A stretch of 64,000 bases of DNA, from positions 2,423,132-2,487,131 of the forward strand of contig NOKP01000002.1 in assembly GCA_002682825.1 (NCBI GenBank), given 5' to 3'. Shown here in pieces: positions 10,543 to 22,501 of this stretch; the stretch's first letter is position 1, and each line of letters starts with the position of its first letter. Source of the DNA: Neonectria sp. B-13. Taxonomy: Eukaryota > Ascomycota > Sordariomycetes > Hypocreales > Nectriaceae. Under the pieces are notes generated by a model, which saw only the letters and a program-made list of their open reading frames with translations, was not told the DNA's origin and searched no databases. Position numbers and translations under genes: made by a program.

Positions 10543-11899
10543 ACGGAGAGATAGGATGTCGAGTTGACGATCAACTACGACACGACCGAGCTGGTCGAAC
10601 GCAACTGCGCCTAGGATACAACTGCAAGGTAGAGCCATCCTCTCAAAGAGAAGGAGATGGATTCATGGCCTGTATTCCTGACAAGCTACTCCCATCAATG
10701 GCCGACTTATCGTGACCTTGTTTACTTTATTCTGCTGCCTGGACTAAGGTTGAAGCCCATCCACCTCGCGGACTACGTAGTGCATCATCACCTTTCTATT
10801 GTGGGGATGAAACCAAGAAAGAGAGTGAGATTCACCTCTACTTCCGTTCCTTAGCTGCTACGTAAAGTCCCTTGCTTACGCTATAGATGTCAGGGTTGGC
10901 CAAGCAGTGAGAGAGTCCGTGTTAGTCGCCCAACTAAGGCAGCACGGTAGTGCCGGGTACAGTAACAGTGTAGGGATGCGAGGGAGGTTCCAGTTAAGCT
11001 TATCCGGCACCTTCCAATCAAGCATGTCTCCTTAATTACAAGGATTCCGCCAACTTGGCTCCTTCGACCCTCTCCAAGCTCCATGTTCAAAACCACTAAT
11101 CATGCTACCTTCCATTTCGATGCAGACATGCCACGGCATCTCCCGTCACTGTGCTGCATGGAAGGATTTCGTGGGGCATTGTTCTAGCGCACGATGTCCC
11201 CATCTTGTCAGTGGCCAGCGTTACGAGACGCGTCTTTGTCCTCTCTGTTTCATCTAGCCCTACTTCACTTTGCGCTGCCGGGGTTTGATTCCTGCGCCGC
11301 AGATGAACACTGGCCTCGGTTCCTTACCGCAAAGGAGTCGTCCACTGATGACGACTGTCGCGTGATCGACATGGTCGGATGAAGCATCGAGAAATGAACG
11401 AGGTAGGGCCGGATGAGGATGAATCCACCTCTCCAAGGCTTGTCCCTAGTCGGCTCCCAGACTTTCAAGATCGTCCGGCCGTATGTCATGACGGGAGATG
11501 TGAACCTTTTCACTGGCTGCCATACGAGAAGGCCCCGCCGACTTCTTGTTTCAACCAGTCTCAAGGGAATCAACCTTTATATGCTTACAAGCCAATGCTC
11601 AGCACCATACCGCCAGATGCTACATGGCCCAGTGTAACTGTTGCGAAGGATCCAAAGGATTTCAACCTATAGTCCAACTAAACATGTGTCGCTTGACAAC
11701 GATTATGGAAGGCATCATTGTGAAGGATGAAGGACGTAATACAGCATGCATCGAGTAAATGGTCGGTTGGTCTGTCACAGAACCCCCTCTGTAAGTATAT
11801 AAAAGGCAGCTTACAGCTACAATATGATGGACTTTTATTCCACAGCCATCCAGTAAACATCAGGATCACATCTGCTCAGTACCTTGATCTTCCGCCAAC
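10543..11899. other. Intergenic region ABC ATPase to secreted protein gene
   Basis: About 1.36 kb. Short frames on both strands resemble no known protein. The right end carries a strong TATA-type element (11796-11804) and a pyrimidine-rich leader in front of the next start codon. Confidence 0.6.
11796..11804 (+). promoter_or_regulatory. TATA box of the secreted-protein gene
   Basis: TATATAAAA lies 96 bp upstream of the ATG at 11900. A canonical TATA is uncommon for the housekeeping genes in this window and suits a regulated gene. Transcription would start about 30-60 bp downstream. Confidence 0.65.
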
Positions 11900-12935
11900 A
11901 TGTTCATCTCCAACGTTCTTCAGGCTGCTCTCTTTGCCCCCACGGCTCTTGCCGTCGCGATTCATCTATCCTTGGACGAGACGACTGGCAAGCTCGTTCC
12001 CCGAGTCGACCAGCCTGAAATCCCATGGATCAACAACGCATGCTTCAGCCCTCTCACTGTCAACGAGGGCGAGGTGGGTAGATTTCGGCTGTGGGATGAT
12101 TTGGTTTCCACTAACAGGCATTCCAGAAATTCTACGACTGCCCCAAGAAGATCGAGCAGGAGGAGTCCCACTGGTGCCCTATCGAGGTCGACAACAACGT
12201 AAGTAGCGGGAACTCACACAATGCTCCTCAGTGCTGACAAGTATGCTCTAGTGCGAGTCGTACTGCGAACAGAGCCTCTCTTGGAGCTATGGCCGCGAGG
12301 TGCCTTTCGATAACAGCCGCTGCGGCGAGGGATCCAACTGCCGTCTCGACGAGGGCATGACGGTGCAGGTCGGCCAGACGACCACTTTTGGTCTGCAGAT
12401 TGGTCAGGGGGCCTTCACGCTTGGTGCGTCCTTCTCGTGGTCGGAGACCAAGTCGACTTCCAACAATATCGTGCGAGAGAAGCCGACGGATCGCATCGAC
12501 GACTGCGGATACTGGACCTTCATCCCGTACATGGTGACGTAAGTCAAGCTTGGCTGTTCCTTTTGATCCGGGCGGAAACACTGACTTGCAAACAGTTCGT
12601 GCGGCATCTCCTCCAAGGCGGACATCCACGAGAACGTGATCAACAGCCGCTGGTGCGCCGACCGCGTGGACAAGGAGGAGTGCGTCACGTCCGTCTACCA
12701 GACCAAGACCGGGGTCGCAGGCGGAGCTGCAGTCTTCGTGGCAACCTCGTGCGACGACGGCGACAAGCGGCTGGGCTTCTGCAAGCAGGACGCCATCTAC
12801 CTGAAGGAGGGAGTTTCCGTCGACGAGCGCGTTCACCTCGACTGGCGCGACGCCTGGAAGGACTGGGACTCGGCCAACGGCGTTCTCTCTACCGCCGAGT
12901 ACCAGTGCCAGCAGGACAACTGGCCGCCTGCGTAG
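11900..12935 (+). CDS. Secreted cysteine-rich protein of unknown family
   Basis: Four exons: 11900-12073, 12127-12198, 12252-12538, 12596-12935 (introns 53, 53 and 57 nt), giving 290 residues. The N-terminus MFISNVLQAALFAPTALA looks like a signal peptide, with cleavage near residue 18-20. The mature part has about 14 cysteines, many paired by spacing (CPKK, WCPIE, NCESYCEQ, RCGEGSNC, DDCGYW, SCGIS, WCAD, ECV, SCDDG, FCKQ, QCQQ). A central Thr/Ser/Gly stretch of alternating residues (QVGQTTTFGLQIGQ, LGASFSWSETKS) suggests amphipathic beta strands. There is no membrane segment or GPI signal at the end (NWPPA). I do not recognise the family. An effector-like or extracellular role is possible, but nothing in the sequence identifies an activity. 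It is preceded by a canonical TATA box. Confidence 0.8.
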
Positions 12936-13290
12936 GCGTGGATAGATACCGAGATGTTGTCGGAATTTCAATTCATTGTTAGTCCAGCGAGTTTGCAAAC
13001 CAAGGAGATACGAGATGCGCTGGAATTGTAGTTGGAGTTGTGGTTGTGGTTGTGGTTGTACTTGGGTTGAGTTAGAGTTGTTAGCGGCCCACAGTGCCAA
13101 TAGGACCGAGTTATTGCGCAATGCATTACCTTGCACATTCAGCCGCCACTTCCCATTCATCAACCACCAAGACACTTACATCATCCCCAAAACCCTCAAT
13201 TCACATGCTCAATCCGCTCGTCATCTGACCTCCTCTTTCACCAGCACCAGCGCCAAATTCACCTCCGCCATCACCATCGCCATCGCCATC
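12936..13290. other. Intergenic region
   Basis: 355 bases between two plus-strand genes. A GTTGTGGTTGTG-type short repeat lies near 13029-13062 and a C/A-rich leader precedes the next ATG. No gene was seen. Confidence 0.6.
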
Positions 13291-14222
13291 ATGACGTCCC
13301 AGCTCAACGACATCGACGAAGAAGGCCTCACCTTCCGCGCGTGCTGCGCGCCCCTCGCGTCCCTGACTGAACCCATCGATCTCTCCACGCTCGAGTACGT
13401 TCTTTGCAGATTTTCCTAGGCCTCTTAACCCCCCTGCACATGTATCGGGATGGCCTGTTTTCGTATGAGAGTGACAGAGACTTACGCGCTTTCGTGCAGT
13501 GAGAGCAGCCGTTCCAGCTGGTGTGCCTTCTTCCAATGGCCCTACTTTGGTCCTCTGCTCGTTGAGAACGAAAGCAGCGATGCGCGCGACCACTGCGCTA
13601 ATGAGAGAAGTACGTTATTCTTTTTCCATCTGTACAATCTGCGAGTTTCCATCAAATGTCATTTACTTGTCAAGATTGGCCTTCCAAATATCGCAACTCA
13701 ACTCAAAGCAAATACATGTACCTCGGCTCCGCTCATCTAACCGTACGCACTGTCCAGCTTTCCTCTCGTACCTCCGCCTCTCCGTCTACATGGCAGTAGT
13801 TTCTATTGCCATCACCCTCTCCTTCCACTTGAAGAGCGAGCCCTCTCCGCTTGAGCTGCGCATGGCAAAACCGCTTGGCACCATCTTCTGGGCGCTGTCT
13901 GTCATGACGCTCTTTGCCGGCGTAGGCAACTATATCAGTGAGTAACTAACCCTCCTCTGCTCCGTTCACGCCGGCGAGGGAAAATAGATGTCTAACGGAA
14001 GGGGTAGCAACGGTCAACAAGTACAGCAAAAGAGCTGCGATTGTTCAAATTGGGTGGAAGACGCACGCGGTACGTGAAAGTAAGGTCGGGCGTTTGCCCT
14101 GACAATAGGCTGACACAAACTTCCAGATCTTAAGCATCACGGCAGTATGCATCATAGGAACTTGTATTATACTGCTTGTTATCGCCAAGGTCCGCGATAC
14201 AAGCTCGTCAAAATCTTACTAA
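13291..14222 (+). CDS. DUF202 domain membrane protein
   Basis: Five exons: 13291-13394, 13500-13609, 13758-13937, 14008-14069, 14127-14222, giving 183 residues. The hallmark is RDHCANERTFLSYLRLS at about residues 63-79, which corresponds to the RDHLANERTFLAWLRT-type signature of DUF202 (YidH-like). It is followed by three hydrophobic helices: VYMAVVSIAITLSFHL, GTIFWALSVMTLFAGVGNY and ILSITAVCIIGTCIILLVI. Splicing is needed inside NERT: exon 2 ends one base into the Thr codon. In fungi such domains also occur in vacuolar transporter chaperone proteins, but here the domain stands alone with a roughly 60-residue Cys/Trp-containing N-terminal region. A small integral membrane protein of unknown function. 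Confidence 0.85.
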
Positions 14223-14366
14223 CTCAGAAACGGTCTTTCAATTCAATCCAATTCAATCCAATCCAAGATCGCTAGTGCTTGAACCACCAGTACCCGTGAA
14301 GATTCACTCCCAGCCATGCAAATAATATTTACGCTGTTCCCAATCAAGCCCAAACCCCTCAGTCTT

Positions 14367-16539
14367 CTATGTATCCTTCTTTTTATTCGTACAAAACAGA
14401 TCACTGGCTGTTCTATCAGTCCGTGGTTCCTCCTCTTCCTCCTCTTCCTCTGGCACTTCGCACTGGCCAACCTCTCGGCGAAACTGTCGTGCATGTTGAT
14501 GCGCAGCTTTGTGAAGCTTATCGAGTGTTGTCAGCCTACCTTCCCAAGAGAGAAGTGGCAGAGCTTTCAGGGCGATGGTGTCTCCTCCGTGTGGCAGAGT
14601 CGTCAGCATATCCACTTGGGAAGCCGGGTCAAATGTCGAAGTTGTCCGGTCCGCCCTGTCGTTTTCATCACCCTTCGCGAGGTCATCGTCGCCAATGTAT
14701 TCCTCCGGCGTGTTGTCGAGATCACTATGTGACCCCATGATCACGTTGGCCGTCTCTTGACTTGGGTAGAGTGTCAAGTAGCCCCTGAGGCGCGAGAGCT
14801 GCAGTGCAAACTCTAGCCAAGCTGGGTACTCTTTGCTGACGTCCTTCTTAGCCAGCATTGCGGGCGTGTCCCCCCTCGAATCTTGCGCCGCAAGCAGTTG
14901 CGACACGTAGCCGTGTAATTCTACCCACTTGTCTCCGAGAAACAACGTAGCATCGCTACTCGGTGCCTCCCAGAGGAACGGACTGGCTGGTTGTGCAGGC
15001 GTGTCTTTGTCGGGGAAAATGAAAGGAGTAGTCGCATCGAGATGGGTAGTGGGTGATTTGAAGCTAATACCCATGATGTTGTCACTCCAATCTCCAAGGA
15101 CGGAGGTGCTCGAGTACAGGGTGTGTAAAAGGGTAAATTTGACATCTGGTTCAGTTAATAAAACCGAACTCCATCTCAATGGTGCCTGGGGGTCTTACAG
15201 TGGAAAAACTGAGGTGAGATCTCAATGTGAGGGGCGAGAACGAGGACATGAGAGTCACGAGGCCTGAGTGGCCAGAACGACTCTAAGAAGCGTGTTGAGC
15301 TCTCTTCTACCGTCATCTTCGAACGTGGGATTCGATGGCGGAGGGATAGCATATTCAGGTGAGGCAGCTGGTTGTAAGCCGACGACGGCCATTTGAAATT
15401 GGCGAGGACCCTCTCCAGGGACTTCTCAACCTCAAAGGGAAGCTCAACAGTGAGGTGTGGCGCAGTCACAGCGCTCATATCGGCACGCCCAAGAGAGGTC
15501 AAAAGCCTTTGTAAGTTTCCGGTACCAGTGGCCGGTGCTTGGATTAGAATATCAAAGTCTACGCGGTTCCAAGCTAGGAGGTGTAAGTTGAGAGACAGTA
15601 CTTCAAAATGTCGGTCGACTAACCTGACAATGCCGAAGCATCGAGCTTCGTGATCCACTTGAGTCGAGCGCCTGGCTTGTCTGGAAGCTCAATGAGGGCA
15701 GATTTTGTACTACGGATTTGGTCTCGGAAGGCCTTCCGAAAATAGTCCTCTTCAGCATCGGTGGAGTCGATGATGACGGCCTGAGGGTGCATGTAATTAT
15801 TCATGTGCTCTGATTACTCAACTGGTTAGAAAGTAACGGTTGTATGTGTGAAGGGTAATCTTACGGAGAGCACGAGCAGACACGAGCCTCATCCTGGTCT
15901 CGGTGGAAGTGGCAGGACTATCAGGGCGGGCATCTACAAGGCAATTAGGCAATAGTTCACATAGCATCAGGGAGCGCTCATACCATGGAGGAACAACTTG
16001 CAAGAGTCGTCGATCCCGTTGAGCTCAAGGAGCTCCTTCATCGAGACGGGACTCCTGCTTGCCAGTGCAAAATGAACGTAATTCACGTCATGCGCGGCCA
16101 TCTGGCAAGCCATGGGGAGCAGTGTAGAGGCGCTCCGTAGGCTGGCGGCAGCGAACAAGACATTTCTGTTCTTTTCGATGCTACCTCCCGTTCCAGACAG
16201 CGAGCGCAACGTCTTGCCAAGGTCGGGGAAGTTGATGGGCCCGCTGTAGGTCCTGTCCTGCTCGGGCGTAGTTTGCTGCTTGCGCGGCGTATTGAACCCT
16301 GAGGACGAGCCCTTCTCGGCTGGGCGGTCGGCCGGATCGGCGGAGGAAGATGGTATCAGGCGATAGAGGGCGAAGACAAAAAGGATGCAGAAGACGGCGT
16401 ATGCGACCAGGCGCGCAGCGGCGCGACGGCGAGGAGCGCGAGTAGCCTGCCATTGGGCGGCGATCCTGGGGTGGCCTGGGGCACCAAGGTCGTCGTCCTT
16501 CTTTGCCATCTCCTCATCACCCGGCCAGAGGCGGGCCAT
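14367..16539 (-). CDS. Type II membrane protein, fungal glycosyltransferase 2-like
   Basis: Five exons on the minus strand: 16539-15984, 15933-15865, 15809-15624, 15573-15199, 15145-14367, with introns of 50-55 nt, giving 654 residues. The short basic N-terminus MARLWPGDEEMAKKDDD is followed by one transmembrane segment (about residues 48-65, LVAYAVFCILFVFALYRL), so a Golgi/ER type II topology is likely. The lumenal part contains VNYVHFALASRSP, HPQAVIIDSTDAEEDYF, WNRVDFDILIQAP, SHVLVLAPHIEISPQFFHY and SKEYPAWLEFALQLSRLRGY. This pattern recalls fungal proteins annotated as glycosyltransferase 2. Donor and acceptor are unknown. The last 40 residues are Glu-rich. Another in-frame ATG lies at 16563. 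It is convergent with the DUF202 gene (144 bp apart). Confidence 0.68.
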
Positions 16540-17762
16540 GGTTCTGCCTCGCGGGGGCACCATGGAGGGCTGTCGGCTTTGGTAGGGGTGGAGGTGGAGG
16601 AGGAGTCTGGTCTAGCTCGTTGGGGTTCGCGATGCCGGTTGGTGGGAGTTCCAGCGTGGACGGGCAGTTACATGGCGGCCTCGGTAGTGCAGTCGCGAGT
16701 GTTCGTGGAGGATCGCGCAGCGACTGCGAAGAGTTCGAGAGGCTGATCGGGATCGTGGGTAGGATCGTTTGTGGGATTACAGGTGTAAGATGGATGTTGG
16801 TGGACGGAGTAGGAGGTGCAGTAGTTGGCTCTAGGAACAGCGTGGCTCGCGCACAGAGAGTGTTACAGTGTTACATGGAAGCAGCGTCATCATGGCTTGG
16901 CTAGGCCAGGTACCTTGTGGGGATGTTGTGGCTGGTGCTCTGTAATTACTCTACGTTACTGGACTGGGGATGGATTCATCTTGCCCCAACTTAAATGCAT
17001 TTTTCTTTATTGATAGATAACATCTTGGTACTTCCAGTAGCTCTGTGGTGTCCTAAGTCTACTGAATCTTGTTGTGGTAGGCTTGCTTGTCTTAACGGGA
17101 GATGGATCAATGTCTCAACAGCGTTTTATGACCCTGAAGCGATTCCGCCCCACTGCTTCCATCATGCTTACAGGGAAATTGAAGGGTTTCCTCGTTCCTT
17201 CAGGTCCCTGCCACATCTTGCTTGCAGCTTGTCTCCAATTGACAACTCTTGATCAAGGGGACAGTTTATGTACTGATCTGGGTCCTGCTACTGTTACGTC
17301 AGTTATTATAATGATAGGGAGAGCCCGAGAAAAAGATCTCGGCTTGTGTTTGAAGTATGGATTGGGCGATTGCGAAAGTTGGCTACCCTGCACCAAAACC
17401 AATGAGAAGTTGAAGTTGAATATTTAAAAAGCCATCATGGGCAAATCCACAGCTCCCTTCGCACTTACTATTGAAGTGGTAGAAGTAAAAGAATATCGGC
17501 CTATTTAAATACAGCCGTATCTATGCTGGGATCGCATTCTCGATGCCGTTCGATCGAGTGGCGCAAAACCTACCTTCAAGCCGGGAACCACTCTGGATTC
17601 GATTTCCGTTGTTGTGGTTTCGTGGTGGGGCACGACACCAGAAAACGTCTGAAAATTCCCAACCCACCATAAACTCCAACTCACATCACTAATTAGAAAC
17701 ATATTCACACCCAAATCTACAACACCATTTCTGCTTCTTCCTGGAAACCTTTTCCTCTGAAA
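16540..17762. other. Divergent intergenic region GT2-like / SYO1
   Basis: About 1.2 kb between divergent start codons. The left part is GC-rich and the centre (about 16920-17560) is visibly richer in A/T. No protein family or RNA gene was recognised. Confidence 0.55.
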
Positions 17763-19861
17763 ATGGCCAAGTCGCGCAGAAACAGAGGCAGCGCCGCCCA
17801 GCGCAAAGACCCCATCGCAAAACCCGTCAAGCCGCCGTCGGACCCTGAGCTCGCCGCTCTGAGAGAGCAGAAGATTCTCCCCATCATCAAGGACTTGAAG
17901 AGCGCCGATCCCAAGTGCCGCTCAGCCGCCGCCGCCGCAATCTCAAACATCATCCAGGACGAGAAGTGCCGCAAGCTTCTTTTGCGCGAGCAGATCGTTC
18001 ACACCGTCCTCACCCAGACTCTCACGGATGCTGCCCTCGAGAGCCGTGCCGCCGGCTGGGGCATCCTTCAGGTGCTTGCCCAGGAGGAGGAACCCGATTT
18101 CTGCATTCATCTGTATAGACTAGATATCCTCACTGCCATCGAGTATGCAGCCAAATCGGTATGTCGAATTCTTAACCGTTGCTCTCATAAGAACCCCCTG
18201 CTAACCCGAACAAGGTCTCAGAGACGCTCTTATCCAAGGACGCTGAGTTTCAGAAGAAGTCCAAGGCAGAGCAGGCCACAGTGCTAAGCATTGCCTCGTC
18301 GTTGATCTCCCTTGTGACCGCCTTGGCCGAAGCCCAGGATGACATTCTAGAGGCCATCGCTCACAATGCCACCATCCCGCGCTTGCTCTTCCTCCTCAGC
18401 TCCAATGAGCTCTCACACATCCCCGAGGTAGCATCGCTCCGGACCGACACCCTCGCCTGCCTGATGATCCTATGTGAAGACAACGAGGAACTCGCCGAAA
18501 AGATCGTCAGCTCCAAGGCGCCCGGCTGCTACGAGGCCGTCATGTCGCTGCGCGAGGAGCCCAGCAGCGACGGCGTCCTTGCCTGCGGCGTCCTCCACAA
18601 CCTCTTCGCTTCTCTGGAAGGCCAGGAGGTAGCCCTCGGTGCCGATGACTCGTTCCTCATCCCTACTCTCTCCAAGGCTATCAGCTCCTACCAACCTGGC
18701 CAAGTTGCCACTGACGCCACGGGCTGGGCGAACCCCATCGAGTGCCAGCAACTGGCGCTGGAAATACTCGCCTCGATTGGAACGAGCCTGAACAGCTCCC
18801 GTGACGATGCCGAGTCACCTCAGCCCGAAGACGAGGCCGAAGGCGCAAAGGATGACGAGAACATGGATGACGCCGAAGCTGACGCCGAAGCCGACGACGA
18901 CGACGAGGATGCTGAAGAAGACGGGTCTGACGCCGAAGGCCCCGAGGGTGAGGGTGAAGACGCCGAGGAAGACGAGGACGATGAGATGGACCAGGATGAG
19001 ATGGAGGCCGACATGGACATGGTAACGGGTGCCGATGAAGACGATGCACAAGACAACATCGACGACACCCCCGTCCTCAAAGCCATCCTCCAAACCGCCC
19101 TCCCCGAGCTCATCCGCATTGCCTCCCTCTCGCCCAACGACGACGCCAGCATTCGCCTCCAGGGCCACGCCCTCTCCGCCCTCAACAACATCGCCTGGTC
19201 CGTCTCCCTCATCGACTTCGCCGACGCCCACAACGCCGCCGTCCAGGCCGCCTGGCAACCCGCCGGCCACGCCCTGTGGACCCAGGTCATCGCGCCCATC
19301 CTCGCGACCGACACCGCCGACATCGCCCTCGCCACGCACGTCACCAGCCTCGCCTGGGCCGTCGCCCGCTCCCTCCGCGGCGGCGCCACCCCGCTCGCCG
19401 GCGACGAGCACCGCCGCTTCATCGCCCTCTACCAGGCGACCAAGGGCGCCGAGGCCGTCCAGAACCCCGAGGACCCCTTCCAGGCCCTCGGCGTCAAGTG
19501 CATCGGCGTTCTCGGCCAGCTGGCCCTCGACCCAGCCCCGATCGACCGCAACCGCGACATCGCCACCTTCCTCGTCACCCTCCTCGCCGGCCTGCCCGAC
19601 AACACACCCGCCGCCGACGCCGTGGAAGCCCTCAACCAGCTGTTTGACATCTACGCCAACGAGGAGTACGCTTACGACCGCGAGGTATTCTGGAAGGACA
19701 ACTTCCTCCAACACCTGGAGGACGCTCTTCCCAAGGTGCGCACTACGCTCAAGGCGATCGATAAGCAGAAACAGGCAGAGCTCCGTCTGCGGGCTGATGA
19801 GGCGGTGCTAAACTTCAGTCGTTTCTTGGCATATAAGCGAAAGAACAAGCCAAAGGCGTAG
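17763..19861 (+). CDS. SYO1: Syo1/HEATR3-type ribosomal protein import chaperone
   Basis: Two exons, 17763-18158 and 18215-19861 (56-nt intron), 680 residues. It begins MAKSRRNRG, the basic N-terminus typical of Syo1, followed by ARM/HEAT repeats (about residues 30-340 and 440-670). A very acidic loop (about residues 325-430, rich in Asp/Glu with MDQDEMEADMDM) interrupts them, as in fungal Syo1. Syo1 binds Rpl5 and Rpl11 together and carries them, with importin, into the nucleus for 5S RNP assembly. The 3' half is extremely C-rich at third positions, which opens long frames on the other strand and in other plus frames; these are compositional shadows. It converges on MLH1 with 260 bp between stop codons. 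Confidence 0.88.
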
Positions 19862-20121
19862 GGACCGGGAAAATGGAAGGACACTAAAAGTAATGAAACA
19901 TGAATGATTGATTTTTGAAATATGAAATAGAACGCCTTGAGCTGAAGGAAGCTCATCATCGTAACTGTCCGATTTTTGTGTGGTATTCTCTATGTCATTA
20001 TTCGTACGTGAAAGCTAGATCAGTTTCTATGTATCCCAGCATGACGCAGCCAGAACCAGATTCACCAGGAAAACAACTACCATAGCACATGGGCCGCAAA
20101 GCAATAGTGACACGAACACCC

Positions 20122-22501
20122 TTAACACCTCTCAAATACCCGATACAGTCCCTTCAAGCTCGCCACCTCCAGCACGCCGCTTTCCATGAGTGATCTCGAT
20201 GCCACCAGTCTAGACTTAAATGCCGGGAAGAAAAAGTTTTGCACAGCGTACCGGATATGCTGGCGACGCGCCCGGACGTCCTCCGAGACATCCTCCGTGC
20301 GGAGACCCTCCTCGTTTCCTGGTAGGGCCGGCATTGGCTCGGGGACGTACAGCGTGGCAAGCTCGCGGAGAAAGGTTTCAAAACAACACTTCTCATCGGT
20401 CCAGTCAACGTGGGGTCCGAGGCGAAGAAGGAACCGAGGAAGTTTAACAAGGGGCGGAGTGTAGCCCTTGATGAGGAGTGGTATAGAAACCAGCTCGCCC
20501 GCAGGAGAAATTTCCAGGGAGAAGTACTCTTGCAACATTTCTCGACGCTCAATCAACTGACTCGACACCCGATCAACAAGGGCCTCGACGTCAAAGTCCT
20601 CGTCGGGAGAACAAATGGCGTTCTTCTCCACCTCGGCCGCCATGCGGAGCAGCTCCCGCAGGTCCAACGAAGGGTTGAACCGGATGGTGCCAAAGTTGCC
20701 AAAGTCAGTCAGCCCAAGTTGGTAAAAATATTCGTGGCAGGCGTGTCCGTAATCAATCAAATAAAGCTTGACACCTCCTTGAATGGCTGCTAACCGACGT
20801 TGATCATCGACCACTCCAACAAAGGTATGTGAAGCAAACATCTCTGTCAGCTCATCATGCATGTCGTCGCGAACTTCGGCTCGCAGCTGCTTGACACTGC
20901 TGAGCCGGCAGGGAACGGAGGCTCGATCGATGATTTCGTAATCGATGTTCTCGGATACGGCTGGTGGCTGCTCCGCGGGATCTGTGGACGTCGATAACTG
21001 ATTGGTCCCGGCTAGAGAAAACATGGATGTTATTTTTCGTTCAGCCGTATCTGTCCGTACTAGGTCATTCGAGTTCCGCCTTGGCCTCTTGGTCAAGGGA
21101 GTTGCTCGGCCTGGGGTACCATCACCACCCGTCCGGGGAGAAGCGTCGACTGCCTTTACACCGGGCAGGAGAGTTTGAGTCATGAATGTGCGGCTTGTGT
21201 CCACGGCAGCAAGTTTAGTCTCGATGTGCTCGCATATTGCCTGAATAATTTCGTCCTCGTTGAGAAAATGGACCTCCCTTTTGGTTGGATGGACGTTGAC
21301 ATCGACTCGAGCTGGATCAATCTCTAAACTCAGGTAGATGAACGGGTGGCCTTGTTTCGGCAGGATATTCGAGTAAGTCTGTTCGATGGCCTTCTTGATA
21401 TGGGTAGATTCGACGCAGCGGTGGTTGATGAAGAGAAGGAGAGTCGTTTTCTTGACAGAGTAGTTGGCATTCGTCGTGTACCCCTCAGCTTTGAATCCCC
21501 AGCGGTCCTCTGATGTCTCAAACTTTAGCAGCTCGTTGGCAACACTACTGCCGTGGATCTGGCGGATACGGTCGATGACAGTCGCGTGGGCCTGTATGGA
21601 CAGGCTGGTTGAGGACTCGCCCGCCTTTTTGCAGGTGAAGCCGACTCCTTTGCAATGCACAGCGTACCGGCCTACCATGTCTATGATTTTGTTGAACTCA
21701 TCAGAGAAGGAGCGGAATGCTTTCCGACGAGCGGCAATATTGTAGAAGAGGTCTTCAACGGTGATTTGAGTGCCCGGACGGCCAGCAACACCCTTTGGCT
21801 CGGCGGACTGGCCGGCCTTTGCTGGGGCAAGTTTCCCATCTTGGTAGGTGGCACGCCAGGCGAGGTCAGAGTCTTTAGTTTTGGTGGTCACAGTCAAATG
21901 TGCAATGTGGCTGATGCTGGCAAGGGCTTCGCCTCGAAACCCATATGTGGCGATGGAGGCGAGGTCCTCAAAGGTAGTGATCTTAGAGGTGGTATGCCGC
22001 TCGCAGAGGATGGCCAGGTCCTCTTTCTGGGGACGAGTAAGCCCTGGGCAACATATGGAAAAGCGGTGGTGTGGGTGAGAGGGCGTACCTGGATGCCACT
22101 TCCATTATCGGTGATCTGGAGAAGTTTCAGTCCGCCGTCCTTGGCAAGGACCTCCAACGATGTAGAGCCTGCATCTACGGCGTTCTCTATCAGCTCCTTG
22201 AGCGCATGGACAGGCGCGACGATGATCTCGCCAGCTGCGATCTTATTGACCACGTTGGGATCGAGGGCCTACAGCTCAGAACAGTTAGCCGACGCCTGGA
22301 TGTTGGAGCGAGGCGGAGGTGAAGGCGTAGGCGTAGGATCTAACCCAACGCACGCTCTTTGCTTGCCTTGATTCTGCGGGTAGGGCGAGACTCTTCGGGT
22401 TCGCCGTCGGCCTTCCTCTTGACACCACTGGTCGTCCTTGCATCGCGATGCACTTCAGCATCCACGTCCACGTCCACATCCGTGTCCATAGCATCGGGCA
22501 T
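20122..22501 (-). CDS. MLH1: DNA mismatch repair protein Mlh1
   Basis: Three exons: 22501-22367, 22268-22089, 22026-20122, giving 739 residues. After a roughly 43-residue Asp/Lys-rich extension the GHKL ATPase begins: [63 protein letters not shown]. The transducer domain follows ([21 protein letters not shown]). A Ser/Thr-rich linker leads to the C-terminal dimerisation domain, which ends in the MLH1-specific FERC. Mlh1 pairs with Pms1 or Mlh3 in mismatch repair and meiotic crossing over. The ATG at 22501 is the first in frame; the frame stays open upstream without another ATG. The first intron needs a GC donor (AAG|GCAAGC) to keep the IKALDP frame. Confidence 0.95.
22269..22366 (-). other. 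GC-AG intron of MLH1
   Basis: 98-nt intron whose only in-frame donor is GCAAGC after an AAG Lys codon. The acceptor is CTGTAG, with a CTAAC branch motif about 20 nt upstream. Every GT within reach of the exon end falls in the wrong phase, and every upstream acceptor keeps the in-frame TAG just before Ala-46. Confidence 0.8.

Noticed and set aside
12228..13175. 315-residue minus frame across the secreted-protein gene
   Set aside because: Antisense to four well-spliced exons that encode a signal peptide and regular Cys pattern; Val/Leu/Ala-rich shadow.
18801..19811. Long open frames overlapping SYO1 (299 and 200 residues minus, 260 residues plus in another frame)
   Set aside because: They mirror the C-rich third positions and the acidic repeat of SYO1; their sequences are low complexity (Pro/Ser/Thr or Gly/Val) with no domain.
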